This document shows positions 61,016-64,000 of a DNA stretch of 64,000 nt, one piece after another. The notes under the pieces are model-generated. The model searched no databases and was not told the DNA's origin. It worked only from the letters and a program-made list of their open reading frames with translations. Made by a program: the position numbers and the translations under genes. This DNA is from CBDEUK01 sp965250225 (lineage in GTDB: Bacteria; Pseudomonadota; Gammaproteobacteria; Eutrophobiales; Eutrophobiaceae). The first letter of the stretch is position 1. Each line of letters opens with the position of its first letter. The stretch is from NCBI GenBank assembly GCA_965250225.1, contig CBDFNQ010000035.1, positions 1 to 64,000 of the forward strand, read 5' to 3'.

Positions 61016-62764
61016 GTGAACCAGGATCCCTCAAACGCTTCTACATCATCAAAATCTTTTCCACATCGGCAGATATTTTTTCTTTCAATTCTCTCAGGTG
61101 CCGCTGTTGCTACGATAGTACTACCTTCTGAATTAGTCTTATTATCAGAGGCTGTTGCACCCATTTCAAAAATTGTTTCCATACTCAGGCTGCTAATGAT
61201 CCCGCTTATTGCCTTACTTGTGTATTTACTATTAATGGAACGATATCGAGTTCGGCAACTTCTTTTTAATGCCGATCGTCTTGAGACCTTACTTATAAAC
61301 CTGCCTGGCATGGCATATCGATGCTTTAACCGTAAAGACTGGCCAATGGAATTTGTTAGCGAAGGATGTTATGCCTTATCTGGTTATGATCGCAGTGACC
61401 TCGAAAAACAACGCGTCCTATGGGGCAGATTGACCCACCCTGACGAAATTGAGCCTGTTGAGAATAGCATTCTGGATGCGGTAGCGAAAGGCAAGCCGTT
61501 TGAAGTTGAATACCGGATCATCACGCGTGACGGTGAAGAGAAATGGGTATGGGAACGTGGGCGTGCAGTTGATTCAAAAGGTGGAGATGAAGTTATTCTT
61601 GAAGGATTTATTACTGATATTACTGATCGTAAATTAGCAGAAACTGCATTGGTGCAGGCGGAAGCTTATGCAAAGGCAGTGGTGGACACTGCTGTAGAAG
61701 CGGTAATAACGATTGATGAATCCGGCAGTATAGAAACCTTTAATCTGGCGGCACAACAAATGTTTGGTTATACCCTGGAAGAAATAATCGGCGAGAATAT
61801 TCTCTATTTGCTACCCGAATCTTACCATGAAGAATACGAACTATTCATTGCACACTACCTGAAAACCAATGAATCACAAATGATTGGTATGGGTCATGAA
61901 GTGACAGGAAAACGTAAAGATAATTTGGAGTTCCCTATCCACTTATCTGTGAGTGAAGTCGCTAATCAGAGCGAACCTAAATATGTCGGTCTGATTCGGG
62001 ATCTTTCCATGCAACGTGCAGCAGAAAAGGAAGTGAGGGAACAACGTGAGCAGTTGGCCCATGTTGATCGTCTTAATACTCTTGGTGAGATGGCGACCGT
62101 AATTGCCCATGAAATTAATCAGCCACTTACTGCGATCTCGATGTATGCGCAATCGGGTTTGCGATTTCTGAATGTTGACAAACCAAAGCTTGGGCGGCTT
62201 CGTGATGCCCTTGGAAAACTCAATGTTCAAGCTCATCGTGCTGGTTCTGTTATTGAACGGGTACAACAACTATCGAGGCAACATGAAAGTCATAGCGAAG
62301 AGGTTGATTGTAATGTATTGATTAGAGACGTACATAAACTTGCCGAAGTTGAAGCACACAATCATGATATTGTGATTACACTTAAATTATCTCGTTTATT
62401 ACCGATGGTAGTCTGTGACTCTGTACAAATTCAGCAAGTCGTGTTGAACCTGTTGAGAAATGGCATGGAATCAATGAAGAGTGCTGGATGCAAAAATGGT
62501 AATCATATTGTGTTACACACCAATCGCACGGCAGAAGGGGTGAAGCTCTCGATTATTGACAGCGGCAGTGGCATCTCTGATGACGTTGTAGATTTGCTAT
62601 ACCGACCGTTTTCGTCAACAAAAGACCAGGGGATGGGAATGGGACTATCGATTAGCCGTTCGATTGTGAGAGCGCATGGTGGGCAACTGGAATTTATTCA
62701 TAATAAAAGTGGTGGTGTGACATTTTATTTTACTTTACCTTATGCACCATCAAAGAAGATATGA
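61016..62764 (+). CDS. FixL-like PAS sensor histidine kinase
   Basis: A 582-residue kinase starting at GTG. Two hydrophobic helices (~22-45 and ~55-75) anchor it without a large periplasmic domain. PAS1 lies at ~95-200 (DWPMEFVSEGCYALSGYDRS; EEKWVWERGRAV) and PAS2 at ~215-330 (AVDTAVEAVITIDESGSIET). HisKA has LGEMATVIAHEINQPLTAIS, and the HATPase has the N box LNLLRNGMES, the G1 box IDSGSGISD and QGMGMGLSISRSIVRAHGG. The PAS1 type matches that of the 54905 protein. It overlaps the response regulator gene by 4 nt. Confidence 0.9.
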   Translation: MNQDPSNASTSSKSFPHRQIFFLSILSGAAVATIVLPSELVLLSEAVAPISKIVSILRLLMIPLIALLVYLLLMERYRVRQLLFNADRLETLLINLPGMAYRCFNRKDWPMEFVSEGCYALSGYDRSDLEKQRVLWGRLTHPDEIEPVENSILDAVAKGKPFEVEYRIITRDGEEKWVWERGRAVDSKGGDEVILEGFITDITDRKLAETALVQAEAYAKAVVDTAVEAVITIDESGSIETFNLAAQQMFGYTLEEIIGENILYLLPESYHEEYELFIAHYLKTNESQMIGMGHEVTGKRKDNLEFPIHLSVSEVANQSEPKYVGLIRDLSMQRAAEKEVREQREQLAHVDRLNTLGEMATVIAHEINQPLTAISMYAQSGLRFLNVDKPKLGRLRDALGKLNVQAHRAGSVIERVQQLSRQHESHSEEVDCNVLIRDVHKLAEVEAHNHDIVITLKLSRLLPMVVCDSVQIQQVVLNLLRNGMESMKSAGCKNGNHIVLHTNRTAEGVKLSIIDSGSGISDDVVDLLYRPFSSTKDQGMGMGLSISRSIVRAHGGQLEFIHNKSGGVTFYFTLPYAPSKKI

Positions 62765-63381
62765 TTAAGACAGAACAACAGGTATACATTATTGATGATG
62801 ATGAAGCAGTCAGGGACTCAATGAGTATGCTATTGGAAACCGTGGACTTGCCACATCAATGTTTTTCATCTGCTGTAGAATTTTTTGATCGATATGATGG
62901 TACGCAACGTGGATGCCTGGTTTTGGATATTCGTATGCCCGGAATGAATGGTCTTGAGCTTCAAAAAAAGTTGAAAGAGAAAGAAGCCTTACTACCTATT
63001 ATTTTTATTACCGGGCATGGCGATGTCCCCATGGCCGTTGAAGCAATGCGAAATGGTGCGTTGGATTTTATTCGCAAACCTATTCGAGAACAGGATTTAC
63101 TGGATCGAATTCAGGAGGCTATGGACTATGAAGCGGGCATTCGAAATATCATGGTCGACCACGAGCAAATGATAAAAAAACTGGCAACGTTGACGACAAG
63201 AGAAAGGGAGGTGTTCGAACGGGTTGCTGACGGGTCTGCAAACAAGGTGATAGGTCTGGACCTTGGCATTTCTGAACGAACTGTTGAAGTACATCGCTCT
63301 CAGGTTATGAAAAAGCTTGGGGTACGTTCGTTGGCGCAGTTGGTTAAAATCAAAATTGATATCGAAAAACCAATACAATAA
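62761..63381 (+). CDS. FixJ-family response regulator
   Basis: A 206-residue regulator. The receiver has VYIIDDDEAVRDSM, the phospho-Asp in CLVLDIRMPGMNGLELQ, and the FixJ-like FITGHGDVPMAVEAMRNGAL and FIRKPI. The LuxR HTH is at ~140-200 (LTTREREVFERVADGSANKV, GISERTVEVHRSQVMKKLGV). It is translationally coupled to its kinase (ATGA). It lies 178 nt upstream of the trimethylamine dehydrogenase gene on the same strand, which makes tmd an obvious target. Confidence 0.92.
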   Translation: MIKTEQQVYIIDDDEAVRDSMSMLLETVDLPHQCFSSAVEFFDRYDGTQRGCLVLDIRMPGMNGLELQKKLKEKEALLPIIFITGHGDVPMAVEAMRNGALDFIRKPIREQDLLDRIQEAMDYEAGIRNIMVDHEQMIKKLATLTTREREVFERVADGSANKVIGLDLGISERTVEVHRSQVMKKLGVRSLAQLVKIKIDIEKPIQ

Positions 63382-63562
63382 TCCTATAGAGGTACTTAGA
63401 AAGTAGTATTCATTTATTGGTACGTGTAATCCCCAATATTTCCTCATCACCGTTGATGTGATACTTGTATATGACAAATCAATTTGAGACTCTGCAGTTT
63501 TTTTCTTAACAAGAAAGACGAGTGAAGCAAATTATTACAACATTTAATTTAAGGGGACTATG

Positions 63563-64000
63563 ATGGCACGCGATCCTAAGTATGACATTCTCTTTGAACC
63601 TATTCAGATAGGGCCAAAAACGCTCAGGAACAGATTCTACCAGGTACCGCATTGCATCGGTGCGGGTTCTGATAAACCGGGCTTCCAGGCTTCACATCGT
63701 TCAATGAAGGCAGAAGGAGGTTGGGCAGGGATCAATACAGAATATTGTTCAATTCATCCTGAATCCGATGACACACATCGTCTTTCTGCACGAATCTGGG
63801 ATGAAGGCGATGTCCGTAATCTCGGAGCAATGACAGAACACATCCACAACTTTGGTGCACTGGCCGGTGTCGAAATGTGGTATGGCGCATCCCATGCTCC
63901 TTGTATGGAATCACGTTGTACTCCTCGCGGCCCAAGTCAGTTTGCTTCGGAATTTGAGCTTCAGACATACTGCCACGAGATGGATCAACAGGAGATTGAT
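63563..64000 (+). CDS. tmd: Trimethylamine dehydrogenase, N-terminal part (runs off the window)
   Basis: The first 146 codons of an old-yellow-enzyme-type amine dehydrogenase; the frame is open to the last base. Counting without the initiator Met, it matches Methylophilus trimethylamine dehydrogenase from the start (ARDPKYDILFEPIQIGPKTL). Cys30 is the residue that carries 6-S-cysteinyl FMN. Tyr60, Ser74 and Trp105 are the trimethylamine-type residues; as I recall, Tyr60 is Gln in dimethylamine dehydrogenase. It converts trimethylamine to dimethylamine and formaldehyde and reduces ETF. I chose the second of two adjacent ATGs; AAGGGG lies upstream. Confidence 0.92.
   Translation, partial: MARDPKYDILFEPIQIGPKTLRNRFYQVPHCIGAGSDKPGFQASHRSMKAEGGWAGINTEYCSIHPESDDTHRLSARIWDEGDVRNLGAMTEHIHNFGALAGVEMWYGASHAPCMESRCTPRGPSQFASEFELQTYCHEMDQQEID

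Overview
The window reads as chromosomal DNA of a methylotrophic gammaproteobacterium, probably a marine Methylophaga-like organism. This is inferred from gene content and protein resemblance only; there is no rRNA gene or other phylogenetic marker. The sequence is moderately AT-rich. I saw no tRNA, rRNA or CRISPR array and no intact transposase.

Layout. 1-2733 is an accessory strip: a hicBA toxin-antitoxin pair, an orphan Rhs C-terminal tip with a candidate partner membrane protein, GGGGACAC repeats, and truncated ParB-like, CheX-like and LytTR-like genes. 3073-8886 carries a two-subunit NAD-dependent formate dehydrogenase, a CBS protein and a peptide deformylase paralogue, with a perfect 41-bp palindrome between the last two. 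8993-17229 is a mixed block: HAD hydrolase, GFA-type zinc protein, two glutamine-amide-related enzymes, a B3/4-domain protein, a MocR/PdxR regulator and a molybdopterin oxidoreductase. 17230-22363 is a porin, small PBP and GGDEF/EAL block lying between two copies of a short HTH gene; the second copy is broken.

22882-36829 is the first methylated-amine block: ETF, a FolD with altered active-site residues, a class I amidotransferase, an XRE-cupin regulator with twin operators, a glxBCD-like split glutamate synthase containing a stand-alone LuxR-type HTH gene, a glnT carrying four +1 G/C insertions, the four-gene haem-dependent oxidative N-demethylase (dimethylamine monooxygenase, Dmm/HODM) and a truncated globin. 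36908-43915 holds transporters (EamA, Amt plus a small partner, AGCS), a run of tandem hairpins and a DAO-family oxidase. 44003-54790 is the N-methylglutamate pathway: a glutamine-synthetase-fold ligase (probable gmaS), mgsABC and mgdABCD. 54905-63381 holds two signalling systems (a NarX/NarL-like pair with a degenerate GGDEF/EAL protein, and a FixL/FixJ-like pair) around a TorF-like porin. The window ends inside a trimethylamine dehydrogenase gene that keeps Cys30 and Tyr60.

How it works together (known chemistry applied by inference): trimethylamine dehydrogenase with ETF would give dimethylamine; the N-demethylase would give monomethylamine; the ligase, NMG synthase and NMG dehydrogenase would pass the last methyl group to formaldehyde or methylene-tetrahydrofolate and recycle glutamate. 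GcvT-like domains capture C1 units on folate, FolD oxidises methylene-THF, and formate dehydrogenase yields CO2 and NADH. Amt and AGCS carriers would supply substrates.
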